Source: Bradyrhizobium diazoefficiens (GTDB lineage Bacteria > Pseudomonadota > Alphaproteobacteria > Rhizobiales > Xanthobacteraceae). Taken from it: a stretch of 64,000 nt of DNA. The DNA is taken from NCBI RefSeq assembly GCF_016616425.1, contig NZ_CP067101.1, forward strand, positions 2,604,001-2,668,000, read 5' to 3'. The notes beneath the pieces were generated by a model that made no database searches, had not been told where the DNA came from, and was given only the letters and a program-made list of their open reading frames with translations. Of the stretch, positions 17,975 through 26,040 are shown in pieces. The first letter of the stretch is position 1. Every line of letters starts with the position of its first letter. A program made the translations under genes and the position numbers.

Positions 17975-17997
17975 AGTCGGGGCTCTCGGCCCCGACT
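17975..17997 (-). terminator. Rho-independent terminator of the monooxygenase-ridA operon
   Basis: AGTCGGGGC (17975-17983) pairs perfectly with GCCCCGACT (17989-17997) across a five-base loop. On the reverse strand the stem is followed by six T, 32 bases beyond the stop of the RidA gene at 18029. Textbook form. Confidence 0.85.
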
Positions 17998-18028
17998 CAG
18001 TCTGGGAGATAACCCAAAACGAGTTCGT

Positions 18029-18442
18029 CTAGCTTCGAGCGGCCGCAACCGCTTTAATCTCGATGACGAGGCCAGGGCGCGCGAGTCCAGCGATGTCGAG
18101 GATCGTCCAGGTCGGAAACGGCGCAGGGACGTACCTTTCTTTGACCTTCATGAAGGTAGTGAGATGAGAGCTCAAGCCAACGTGATAAGAGACGATCTCG
18201 ACGAGATCGCTCATCTGACCACCGGCATCATCAAGAACCAGCCGGAGCCGTTCGAACGCGTTGACGAATTGCTGCTCGGCCGTTTCGGGCATCGAGCCAT
18301 CGGGGTTGAGGCCGATCTGCCCCGCAACGAAGACCAGCCCGCCCGCCTTCACCGCGGATGAATACTGAAACTTGTCGAAGATCGTCCCACCGCCTGCGGC
18401 GGCAAAGATCGGGTTCTTGGAGCTGTAAGTCTTCTTGGTCAT
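18029..18442 (-). CDS. RidA/YjgF-family protein
   Basis: 137 residues. The family pattern is visible: FQYSSAVKAGGLVFVAGQIGLNPDG, EQQFVNAFERLRLVLDDAGG, VEIVSYHVGL and a C-terminal FPTWTILDIAGLARPGLVIEIKAVAA, where the arginine of the ARPGL motif binds the carboxylate or imine substrate. RidA proteins hydrolyse reactive enamines or imines, or act as deaminases, as RutC does in pyrimidine breakdown. It starts 38 bases after the monooxygenase stop and ends at a strong terminator, so it is the last gene of that operon. Confidence 0.9.
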   Translation of the reverse strand: MTKKTYSSKNPIFAAAGGGTIFDKFQYSSAVKAGGLVFVAGQIGLNPDGSMPETAEQQFVNAFERLRLVLDDAGGQMSDLVEIVSYHVGLSSHLTTFMKVKERYVPAPFPTWTILDIAGLARPGLVIEIKAVAAARS

Positions 18443-18480
18443 CGACGGATTCCTTGCATTTCTTCTTGAAAGTGGGTGGA

Positions 18481-19698
18481 TCAGAGGCGCGTGCCGGGGG
18501 CGAGTTCCAGACCGAGCAGGAGGCGACCGTAGGCCTCCGAGATTGGTTCGGGCTGGAGGAGGAAGTGAGAACTCATCGCATGGATGTCGCGGAACAGACG
18601 CTCAATCCGCGTTCCTTCCGGCAGGAGGGATCCGCCGAGCGCGGCGAACAACCGTTGCGCCGAGCTCAGCGCTTGCCGGGAAGCGATCGCGATCTTCGTG
18701 CGGCTCAAACCACGATCCTCATGTGTGAGGGGACCTTGAACGATCCGGTTTTCGATCGCCGCCGTTTCTGAGATCAGGAAATCCCGCAGGAAGCTCATTG
18801 TGGCGGCGCTGGTTCCGGCATCGACATGAGCGATCTTGTCGTTGATCTGGGCTTGCTGATTGCCGGAGCTGACGCGACCCCGAATGATCTTGATGCACTC
18901 TTCGCTACAAGCACTGGCGACGCCAAGCGTTGGAGCAAGAACCGACATCGCGTTGGCAGTGTTCAAGGGAAATTCGTAGACCGGTTCGGTGTTTTGGCAG
19001 GTCGAGTGCTTGTTGCCCGCTTGCAGTTCCGTCCAGCTCATGAAGCGATGGGACGGGACAAATGTGTTGCTGAGAGCGACGTTCTTGCTGCCGGTGCCCC
19101 GCATACCCATCACCCGCCAGCTCTTGTGATCGATAGTGAACTCGGACTGGGGGACGAGGACAACATGAGGGGCCGATGTCTCGCCAGAACAGGGAATGTT
19201 GATCAGGAGGCCAAGCCAATCCGAAACATCGACGCCGGATGCATAACGCCATCGACCGCTCAGGACGATGCCGCCCTCGACAGGTTCGATCTTGATGTCC
19301 TGGCCGACGCCACCCGTCAGCATCGGGACGATTGGAGATACGCCGGGAGAGAAGATCTCTTGTTGGGCGTCCGCGGAGAACTTGCCGAGCATGATGATGT
19401 TGGCGCTTGTCAGTCCGGCGAGCCAGGCGGAGGACGAACAGCCTAGCGCAATGTTGAAAGTCGCCTCCCAAGCGAAACGGGGCGAGACGCCGAATCCACC
19501 GAAGCGAGTGGGACGCATCAGGTTAAACAGCCCGGTCTCGAACAGACGTTCCGCAACATCATCGGGGATGCGGCGTGCTTCCTCGATCCGGGTCGCTTGT
19601 TCGCTCAGCCACGGCGCGAGGGCAGCGGTCTTCTCGATTACCTCTTCGGCCCCGGCTTCTGTTGAAGCGGGACCTGCGGTGCGTTGAGCCAAGCCCAT
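18481..19698 (-). CDS. Group D flavin monooxygenase, acyl-CoA dehydrogenase fold (module 2)
   Basis: 405 residues, related in plan to the enzyme at 13435 but clearly different in sequence. Features are EEARRIPDDVAERLFETGLFNLMRP, GGIVLSGRWRYASGVDVSDW, SWRVMGMRGTGSKNVALSNTF and AQRLFAALGGSLLPEGTRIERLFRDIHAMSSH; the RD-HA-S-H ending is shared with HsaA/IacA-like oxygenases. It needs reduced flavin, likely from the reductase at 20478. I place the start at 19698, seven bases behind AGAGGAGG; ATGs at 19725 and 19731 are possible. The promoter region shared with the Crp/Fnr gene contains palindrome 1. Confidence 0.85.
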   Translation of the reverse strand: MGLAQRTAGPASTEAGAEEVIEKTAALAPWLSEQATRIEEARRIPDDVAERLFETGLFNLMRPTRFGGFGVSPRFAWEATFNIALGCSSSAWLAGLTSANIIMLGKFSADAQQEIFSPGVSPIVPMLTGGVGQDIKIEPVEGGIVLSGRWRYASGVDVSDWLGLLINIPCSGETSAPHVVLVPQSEFTIDHKSWRVMGMRGTGSKNVALSNTFVPSHRFMSWTELQAGNKHSTCQNTEPVYEFPLNTANAMSVLAPTLGVASACSEECIKIIRGRVSSGNQQAQINDKIAHVDAGTSAATMSFLRDFLISETAAIENRIVQGPLTHEDRGLSRTKIAIASRQALSSAQRLFAALGGSLLPEGTRIERLFRDIHAMSSHFLLQPEPISEAYGRLLLGLELAPGTRL

Positions 19699-19758
19699 TG
19701 CGATTGCCTCCTCTCGCGCTATCATTCCCATGGGGTACCCCGGGTCGTCGCCGCGCGC

Positions 19759-19774
19759 TGTATCGCGGGATACT
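19759..19774. promoter_or_regulatory. Palindrome 1: candidate Crp/Fnr-family operator
   Basis: TGTATC-GCGG-GATACT lies midway between the divergent monooxygenase (start 19698) and Crp/Fnr gene (start 19814), 39 bases before the latter. It has the half-site geometry of FNR/FixK boxes (5-4-5) but a different sequence, and recurs twice more in this module (21096, 25959). Confidence 0.6.
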
Positions 19775-19813
19775 GTTTGCTGTTCCTTTGGAAAAATCGA
19801 CGGAGGGCCATGA

Positions 19814-20473
19814 ATGACGAAGAAGCCCACCGCGACCTGGCGCATGACGGATGCGCTCGCGGCCAAGCTAAAATCGTTCGAGGGCAAGGTGCGGCTGCGC
19901 CGCTTTGCGGAAGGCGAGCAGCTATATCGGCAGGACGAGGTCAATACCTGCTTCTATTTCGTGAAGTCGGGGCTTGTTCAGATATCAATCTTCAGGCGGG
20001 ACGGCACCGAAGTGGTACTCGAGAACATGGGGCCAAATGCCTTGTGCGGCGAAGGCGCCGCCTTCGACGGACTGCCGAGGTTCTCGACCGCTGTCGCCGT
20101 CGAGACGACCGAAGCGCTCGAATTCGATACAGCCCGCCTCGAAGTGTTGATGCGGGAGGACCCCGAATTCGCATTGGCGTTGCTGAGGCTGACGAGTCTC
20201 AAGCAACGGATTCTCGCGCTGCGACTGGAGCACCTTGTCTCTAACGATCCAGAGGAGCGCATCCTCGAACTGCTCAGCCGTTTGAGCAGGATGTTCGCCG
20301 TCGATCATGAACGAGGCCGGAAGATTTTGACGTATCTCACGCACGAACAGATCGCGTCGATGACCGGCACCTCGCGCGTCACCGTCACCCGCACGCTTGG
20401 CCGGCTGCGCGACAAGGGAATGTTGTCCGTCGAGGACGGCTACACGATCCTGGCCAGAAATCTCGACATTTGA
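19814..20473 (+). CDS. Crp/Fnr-family transcriptional regulator
   Basis: 219 residues. The N-terminal cyclic-nucleotide-type barrel (residues 20-120) keeps a GEGAAFDGLPRFSTAVAV phosphate-loop-like stretch; the dimer helix follows (about 122-142), then the winged helix YLTHEQIASMTGTSRVTVTRTLGRLRDKGML (175-204). No four-cysteine cluster is present, so it is not an oxygen-sensing Fnr. In the recognition helix the glutamate conserved in Crp and Fnr is replaced by Val189, between Arg188 and Arg193, which implies an altered operator. It sits inside the catabolic module and three matching palindromes flank its operons. Confidence 0.9.
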   Translation: MTKKPTATWRMTDALAAKLKSFEGKVRLRRFAEGEQLYRQDEVNTCFYFVKSGLVQISIFRRDGTEVVLENMGPNALCGEGAAFDGLPRFSTAVAVETTEALEFDTARLEVLMREDPEFALALLRLTSLKQRILALRLEHLVSNDPEERILELLSRLSRMFAVDHERGRKILTYLTHEQIASMTGTSRVTVTRTLGRLRDKGMLSVEDGYTILARNLDI

Positions 20474-20477
20474 GGCT

Positions 20478-21002
20478 TCATCCCGTCCACCAGAGCTCGT
20501 CGATGCGCCCGGGTTGCTCGAGTCCGTCGTAAGGAAGGCGCACGTACTTGCCCCCATGATAGAGCAGCGGCGTTGCCGCGGTCGCCGGACCGAACATCGC
20601 ATCGATACCGCCGATGAGGATGCGGTGATCTCCGCCCGGATGTTCTGCGACCAGCCGGCAACGGAAGGTCGCGTTCGCTCCCTCGATCCAGGGAACGGAT
20701 ACGCTCTGCTGCCAGCGCCATGTCGGCTCCGGCAGAGGCCTGCCGGCATGATGGATCGAGACGTCCTGTTGGTCCGCCGACAGTACGTTGACCGAGAACG
20801 CCCCGACCGCGGCGATCCTCTTTGCCGTCGCGCTGGTCAGCGATGCACAAAACAACAACAGCGGCGGATCGAGGCTCACCGGTGTCAAGGAGTTCACGGT
20901 CATACCGATCGGCCCTGCTTCTCCCGCTACCGCGATCAACGTCACGCCAGTCGTTAGCCTGCGGAACAGCGTTCGAAAATCGTGGGTGATATGTCCTTCC
21001 AT
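20478..21002 (-). CDS. Flavin reductase-like protein (module 2)
   Basis: 174 residues with the flavin reductase FMN-binding fold: FRTLFRRLTTGVTLIAVAGEAGPIGMTVNSLTPVSLDPPLLLFC, FSVNVLSADQQDVS, and a C-terminal TPLLYHGGKYVRL (the YH-G-Y motif). It is the expected partner of the monooxygenase at 18481, comparable to RutF. ATG 21002 is chosen because the family match begins there; ATG 21029 is the alternative. It is divergent from the ABC importer, with palindrome 2 in between, and converges on the Crp/Fnr gene with a 4-base gap. Confidence 0.85.
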   Translation of the reverse strand: MEGHITHDFRTLFRRLTTGVTLIAVAGEAGPIGMTVNSLTPVSLDPPLLLFCASLTSATAKRIAAVGAFSVNVLSADQQDVSIHHAGRPLPEPTWRWQQSVSVPWIEGANATFRCRLVAEHPGGDHRILIGGIDAMFGPATAATPLLYHGGKYVRLPYDGLEQPGRIDELWWTG

Positions 21003-21095
21003 GCCGCGGCTCTCCGTCTGTCTGCCCATTCGAGATGCCGAGCCCTACCAACTTCGGTCGGACGCCGGCTGTATCCAGCAGCACAAAATCGCGGA

Positions 21096-21111
21096 TGTAT
21101 CCGCAGATACA
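21096..21111. promoter_or_regulatory. Palindrome 2: candidate Crp/Fnr-family operator
   Basis: TGTATC-CGCA-GATACA is a perfect 6-4-6 inverted repeat between the flavin reductase (start 21002) and the ABC binding protein (start 21169). A further TGTATC half-site stands at 21070-21075. Same motif as at 19759 and 25959. Confidence 0.65.
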
Positions 21112-21168
21112 GCACCCGCGGGGCGGCGGTGTCACCATTGCCGCGACAATGGCAACCGTGAGGGACAC

Positions 21169-22383
21169 ATGAGGACGACCACGAAGCGCGGGTTCATCGC
21201 ACTCGGCGTGACGACGTTACTTGCCGCCGGATCCATCACATTCTCAGGGTCTAGCCCTGTGCTGGCCCAGGACAAGCCCGAACTGCGCATTGCGGCGATC
21301 ATTGCCGTGACGGGGCCTGCGTCGGCCCTCGGAGCACCGGAGCGCAACGCGGTCGATTTGTTTGACAAGACGTGGTCGAGTCGCAACGATCTCCCGTTCA
21401 GGATCAAGGTCATTTCATACGACGACGGCTCGGACCCGACCAAGTCCGTCAGCCTGACGCGCAAAGCGATCGAAGAAGATAAGGCTGACGTCGTGGTCTG
21501 CTGCACAACGACGCCGAGCTCTATGGCCATCATCGATACGGTCAGCGCCGCCAGGGTCACGATGATCTCCATGGCTTCGTCGCTGTCCATCGTCGAGCCG
21601 GCCAGCGCGCGCCCATTCACTTTCAAGACGCCGACGTCGGACAAGCTGATGATCCAGCGCACGCTGAACTACATGAAGCGCCAAGGCATCAAGAAAATTG
21701 GGTTCTTCGGTCTGGAGGACGCCTATGGTGAAGGCGGGCTGAAGGAGCTTCAGAACGTCGTCAAAGATACGGGCATTGAGCTTGCGGCCACCGAGCGCTT
21801 CGCCCGCCAGGATACCAACTTCACGCCCCAGGCTCTGCGTCTGAAGCAGGCTGGGCTGGATGCGGTGTACATCCACGCCATCCCGCCGTCGGCGGACCTT
21901 GCCCATGAGGCGTTGAAGCGGGTCGGTTACACCGGGCCGATCTATCATGGCGGTGGCTCCTCCATCAACGCGTTCGTCGATATCGGCAAGGCAAACGTCG
22001 AAGGCGCCATCGTCGGCGTCGGAGCGCTGAACGTCTACGACCAGATCAAGCAAGACAATCCGCTCCGGCCGGTGCTCGCGAAGTTCGCCGAGCTTTTTGA
22101 CGGCGTCTACGGGAAGGGGAAGGTGGACCTTTTCGCCGGCCAGTCTTGGGACGCGATGATGCTGGCCGTCAACTCCTACCAGAGAGCGCTCAATTCGGGA
22201 GCGAAGCCCGACGATCTCGCCTCAATGCGGATCGCGATCAAGGATGCGATGGAACACACCAAAGATTGGCCCGGCGTGAACGGTGTCTTCAACATCACGC
22301 CGACCGATCATCTCGGCCTCGACAAGCGCTCGACCTTCCTGTCGCAGATCAAGGGCGGGAAGTTCGTCCTGATCGAGGAATGA
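21169..22383 (+). CDS. Branched-chain-amino-acid-type ABC transporter, periplasmic binding protein
   Basis: 404 residues with a twin-lysine/arginine signal region (MRTTTKRGFIALGVTTLLAAG, cleavage near VLAQ) and the type-1 periplasmic fold of LivK-like proteins: AAIIAVTGPASALGAPERNAVDLF, KVISYDDGSDPTKSVSLTRK, VDVVVCCTTTP-like ligand strand and KKIGFFGLEDAYGEGGLKEL. Members bind amino acids, aromatic acids, amides or urea. It opens the importer operon 21169-25956; the ATG follows GTGAGGGACAC. The frame stays open upstream, but the signal peptide fixes the start. Confidence 0.9.
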   Translation: MRTTTKRGFIALGVTTLLAAGSITFSGSSPVLAQDKPELRIAAIIAVTGPASALGAPERNAVDLFDKTWSSRNDLPFRIKVISYDDGSDPTKSVSLTRKAIEEDKADVVVCCTTTPSSMAIIDTVSAARVTMISMASSLSIVEPASARPFTFKTPTSDKLMIQRTLNYMKRQGIKKIGFFGLEDAYGEGGLKELQNVVKDTGIELAATERFARQDTNFTPQALRLKQAGLDAVYIHAIPPSADLAHEALKRVGYTGPIYHGGGSSINAFVDIGKANVEGAIVGVGALNVYDQIKQDNPLRPVLAKFAELFDGVYGKGKVDLFAGQSWDAMMLAVNSYQRALNSGAKPDDLASMRIAIKDAMEHTKDWPGVNGVFNITPTDHLGLDKRSTFLSQIKGGKFVLIEE

Positions 22384-22386
22384 TCG

Positions 22387-23415
22387 TTGTTTGACACGGT
22401 CCTCTTTCTTCTCGCTGACGGCGTCACCAACGGCGCTGTCTACGGGCTCCTCGCCCTGAGCCTCATTGTGATCTACACGGTGACGCGGGTGGTCAACATC
22501 GCGCAGGGCGAGTACGTGACGCTGGGAGCGCTCTCGTTCGCGAGCGCGCTGTCGGGTTCCTTCAATGTGCTGAGCGCCATCGTGGCCGGCGGTCTGGCCG
22601 CATTCGCGCTAAAGGACGTTGTGGACCGACGCCTGACCGGTGCAATGAGAATCCGCATCGTTCTTTCGCGGGCGCTCTGGATTATCTTCGTGCTCGCGAC
22701 GGCCTGGCTCGCCAATCTCCTGCCGGGATCCTATTGGCTCGCCGTTCTTGCATCGCTGGTTGCGACCGCTTCGTTGGGGACGCTGATCTACCGATTGACC
22801 GTCGAGCCGGTGTCCGCTGCCTCGCCTATCGTGCTGCTAATCGTCAGCGTGGGCGTCTACATGGTGCTTCACGGGACTGCGGTGATGATCTGGGGCGCGG
22901 AGCCTCGGTCCGTTCCGCCGATGGTCGACGGCGGGGTCGAACTCGGCCCCGTATTCGTCACCTTTCAGAGCCTCTGGATATGCGCTTCGTCGTTGGTTGC
23001 GATGATCGCGCTCTATCTCTTTTCCGAAAGGACCTTGATCGGTCAGGCACTGCAGGCCACGGCCGTCAACAGGACCGGAGCGCAGCTTTGCGGCATTCCG
23101 GTCAGCGTTGCCGGTCAGTTGAGTTTTGCGATCGGCGCTGGCTTCAGCGCTCTTTCGGGCCTCCTGCTGGCACCGCTCATCACAGCGAACTACGACATGG
23201 GTCTCCCGATCGGCCTGAAGGGCTTCGTTGCCGCGGCCTTGGGCGGGATCGTGGAATATCCGACCGCGCTGGCCGGTGTCTTGTTGGTGGGACTGACCGA
23301 GTCCTTTTCGGCGTACCAGGTGAGCGCGTATCGCGACGTCGTCGTCTACCTGATGGTGATACCGATCCTGCTCTGGCGAAACGCGGTGCGCCCTCCCGAA
23401 ACGCATGGGCATTGA
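22387..23415 (+). CDS. ABC transporter permease, LivH type
   Basis: 342 residues, eight or more membrane helices. It carries the LivH marks GAVYGLLALSLIVIYTVTRVVNIAQGEYVTLGA near the N terminus and the EAA-like loop LIGQALQATAVNRTGAQLCGI. The TTG start lies 3 bases after the binding-protein stop. It pairs with the LivM half of the next gene to form the membrane channel. Confidence 0.9.
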   Translation: MFDTVLFLLADGVTNGAVYGLLALSLIVIYTVTRVVNIAQGEYVTLGALSFASALSGSFNVLSAIVAGGLAAFALKDVVDRRLTGAMRIRIVLSRALWIIFVLATAWLANLLPGSYWLAVLASLVATASLGTLIYRLTVEPVSAASPIVLLIVSVGVYMVLHGTAVMIWGAEPRSVPPMVDGGVELGPVFVTFQSLWICASSLVAMIALYLFSERTLIGQALQATAVNRTGAQLCGIPVSVAGQLSFAIGAGFSALSGLLLAPLITANYDMGLPIGLKGFVAAALGGIVEYPTALAGVLLVGLTESFSAYQVSAYRDVVVYLMVIPILLWRNAVRPPETHGH

Positions 23416-23417
23416 GC

Positions 23418-25211
23418 ATGTCATTCTCGCCGAAGGTCCAAGGGTCCTGGTGTACGCCGAACGTTGCTTCGATTGCTGTCGCTCTCGGGCTGTTCGTGGT
23501 GGCCACCGCGATCGCCAGTTTCGCTCCTCAGTACAACGTCACTCTTCTGGCGACAGTGGGGCTCTCGGCCGTCGCCGCGATGGGGCTCACACTCCTGCTG
23601 ATCGCGGGACAGGTCTCGCTGGGCCAGGCGGCATTCATGGCCGTCGGCGCTTACGTTTCCGCGATACTTGCCCGTGATCACGATTTTCCCACGATCCTCG
23701 CGCTGCTCTCCGGCGTCGCCGCGTCTGCGGTCTGCGGAATTATCGTGGGTGGAGTCACGCTGAGACTGAAGGGACACTTCCTGCCGCTCGCTACACTGGC
23801 CATGGGCATGGCCAGCAGTGCCGCGATCGTGGCTGCCGGTTCCGTGACGGGGGGCGCCTCCGGATTGGGCCAGATCCCGCCGTTGTCCATCGGTTCGTTC
23901 GAACTGGTGGGCGATCGCATGTTCGCGATCGTGGTCTGGTCGATCGTGGCGGTTGCGGGTGGCGGATTCGCGCGGCTGCTCAACACCCGGACCGGACGCG
24001 CCATCGCGGCGCTGAAGACCGATATCGAGATGGCGGAAGTGTTCGGCGTGAACGCCATGCGTCTGCGGCTTTTGGTGTTCGTCGTGGCTGCCACGCTGGC
24101 GGGGCTTTCGGGAGGGCTCTATGCCTTCTATTTCAAGTTCATCAGCCCGGCGCCCTTCGGATTGACCGCGAGTATCAATCTTCTGATCGCGTGCATCTTC
24201 GGGGGGATGTCGCATCCGTTCGGCGCCGTCCTCGGCGCGTCTGCCGTCGCCGCGCTCGAAATGTTTCTGCAGAATACCGTCGCACGCATGCTCGGACTTT
24301 CCGGGAACGTTGAGATGATCGTGTTCGGCATCGTGCTGATCGGAGTTCTGCTGAGGTGGCCGGGAGGCATCTGGTCCGTGCTGCATCGTATCTGGCCGGC
24401 ATTCTCGATGTCCAAACCGACCCGCAACATCGAACTCACGCCGTCTAAACGCGGCGCCGAGGGCGACGATCTCCTGTCGGTCAACGGAATAGGGAAGAGG
24501 TTTGGGGGCTTGACGGCGCTGCGCGACGTTTCGTTTTCGGTCGGTGCCGATCAGATCGTCGGGCTCATCGGCCCCAATGGAGCTGGCAAATCCACGACGT
24601 TCAACATCGCGACGGGTCTCACCGAACCGTCCGAGGGCAGCGTTATCCTCATGGGAGCGCCGCCCCCGTCGCAGGTTTCGGATCTCGTTCATCGCGGTGT
24701 TTCCCGCACCTTCCAGCATGTTCGGATTGTCCCGGAGCGGACGGTCCTGGAGAACGTCGCGTTCGGCGCCTACGCGCAAGGGAGATCCGGCATAGTCGCC
24801 GGGATGTTTGGCCTGGATCGGGCCGAAGAGGCCGCGACCTTCGCGAAGGCCTGGCGCGCGCTTGAGATTGTCGAACTGGAAAGCCTCGCCCATGAGCCCG
24901 CGTCGCGCCTGGCGATGGGGCAAGCCAGGCTGGTAGAGGTCGCGCGCGCCCTGATCAGCCGCCCGCGGCTGCTGCTGCTGGATGAACCCGCCGCGGGCCT
25001 GCGCACCGGCGAGAAACTCAAGCTCGTCACGCTGCTGCACCGTCTCAAGCGCGCGGGAATGTCGGTGCTGCTCGTCGAACACGACATGGACCTGGTCATG
25101 AACTGCGTCGATCGGGTGGTCGTTCTGGATCGCGGGCAGGGGTTGATGACCGGCCATCCGGATGAGGTCCGCCGGGACGAACGCGTCATCGCAGCCTATC
25201 TGGGGACGTAG
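23418..25211 (+). CDS. Fused ABC permease-ATPase (LivM-LivG)
   Basis: A 597-residue fusion. Residues 1 to about 325 are a LivM permease (TLLLIAGQVSLGQAAFMAVGAYVSA is the LivM mark; EVFGVNAMRLRLLVFVVAATLAGLSGGLY follows). Residues 345-597 are a LivG ATPase with Walker A GPNGAGKST near residue 387, a signature stretch LAMGQARLVEVARAL instead of LSGGQ, and Walker B RLLLLDEPAAGL. Such fusions occur in rhizobia and hold one ATPase to one permease. The ATG follows the LivH stop by two bases. Confidence 0.9.
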   Translation: MSFSPKVQGSWCTPNVASIAVALGLFVVATAIASFAPQYNVTLLATVGLSAVAAMGLTLLLIAGQVSLGQAAFMAVGAYVSAILARDHDFPTILALLSGVAASAVCGIIVGGVTLRLKGHFLPLATLAMGMASSAAIVAAGSVTGGASGLGQIPPLSIGSFELVGDRMFAIVVWSIVAVAGGGFARLLNTRTGRAIAALKTDIEMAEVFGVNAMRLRLLVFVVAATLAGLSGGLYAFYFKFISPAPFGLTASINLLIACIFGGMSHPFGAVLGASAVAALEMFLQNTVARMLGLSGNVEMIVFGIVLIGVLLRWPGGIWSVLHRIWPAFSMSKPTRNIELTPSKRGAEGDDLLSVNGIGKRFGGLTALRDVSFSVGADQIVGLIGPNGAGKSTTFNIATGLTEPSEGSVILMGAPPPSQVSDLVHRGVSRTFQHVRIVPERTVLENVAFGAYAQGRSGIVAGMFGLDRAEEAATFAKAWRALEIVELESLAHEPASRLAMGQARLVEVARALISRPRLLLLDEPAAGLRTGEKLKLVTLLHRLKRAGMSVLLVEHDMDLVMNCVDRVVVLDRGQGLMTGHPDEVRRDERVIAAYLGT

Positions 25212-25212
25212 C

Positions 25213-25956
25213 ATGCCGGACCTGCGCGTCAGCGGATTGAACGTGGGGTACGGCCGGGCCACGGTCATCGAATCCCTCGATCTCGATGTGAAGTCGGGAG
25301 AACTGGTGACGGTTCTCGGCGCCAACGGCGCCGGCAAGTCCACCCTTTTGAACGGCATCATGGGTCTTTGTCCGCCGCGGGCGGGGACGGTCACGCTCGA
25401 CGGCGTGGATCTCGCCGGCCTCCGTCCGGAGCAACTGGTCGGTCGCGGCGTGATCCTGGTACCGGAAAGGCGCGAGCTGTTCGGCAATCTTCCCGTGGAG
25501 GTCAATCTTCGGCTCGGCGGTTATCGGACCGGTGCGCCGGCGCAGTCATTGGAGAGGATCTACGGGCTGTTTCCGATCCTCGCCGAGCGTCGCCGTCAGA
25601 AGGCCGCGACGCTGTCGGGCGGCGAACAACAGATGCTCGCGGTCGGCCGGGCATTGATGGCCGCTCCCCGGCTCCTGATGCTCGACGAGCCCTCCATCGG
25701 ACTGGCACCGCTGATCGTTCAGGAGATCCTGCGAGTCATCGGCCAACTCAAGTCTGAAGGGCTGACGATCGTCCTCGTTGAACAGAACGCGCGGCTCGCG
25801 TTGTCAGTCGCCGACCGCGGCTATGTGCTCGAAGTAGGACGCATCGTCCTGCAAGGCTCGAGCGTCGAGCTTTCGGCGGACCCGCGTCTCAGCCAGGCTT
25901 ATCTCGGAGGTGCCTCGGACTACGCGGCCGCGCGGGATCAAGTCTATGCCGATTGA
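25213..25956 (+). CDS. ABC transporter ATPase, LivF type
   Basis: 247 residues with Walker A GANGAGKST, a Q-loop region, signature LSGGEQQMLAVGRALM, Walker B RLLMLDEPSIGLAP and the H-loop replaced by the LivF-typical LVEQNARLALS. The ATG lies one base after the stop of the fused gene. It completes a five-component importer in four genes. The terminal residues (SDYAAARDQVYAD) are short for a LivF tail and unremarkable. Confidence 0.9.
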   Translation: MPDLRVSGLNVGYGRATVIESLDLDVKSGELVTVLGANGAGKSTLLNGIMGLCPPRAGTVTLDGVDLAGLRPEQLVGRGVILVPERRELFGNLPVEVNLRLGGYRTGAPAQSLERIYGLFPILAERRRQKAATLSGGEQQMLAVGRALMAAPRLLMLDEPSIGLAPLIVQEILRVIGQLKSEGLTIVLVEQNARLALSVADRGYVLEVGRIVLQGSSVELSADPRLSQAYLGGASDYAAARDQVYAD

Positions 25957-25958
25957 TG

Positions 25959-25974
25959 GGTATCGCCGGATACC
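25959..25974. promoter_or_regulatory. Palindrome 3: candidate Crp/Fnr-family operator
   Basis: GGTATC-GCCG-GATACC is a perfect inverted repeat just behind the LivF stop and 66 bases before the FAD oxidoreductase ATG (26041). A half-site TGTATC follows at about 25996. It suggests that the downstream operon has its own promoter under the same regulator. Confidence 0.6.
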
Positions 25975-26040
25975 AACTTGCATCGCATCGGCCTGTATCG
26001 TTTGCCGACCGGATTTAGGTGCGCGGCGCGAGGTTGAGCT

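Noticed and set aside
23421..25505. A 694-codon reverse-strand frame under the importer genes
   Set aside because: It is antisense to well-supported permease and ATPase genes, has arginine/histidine-rich composition typical of a GC-rich shadow frame and no motif.
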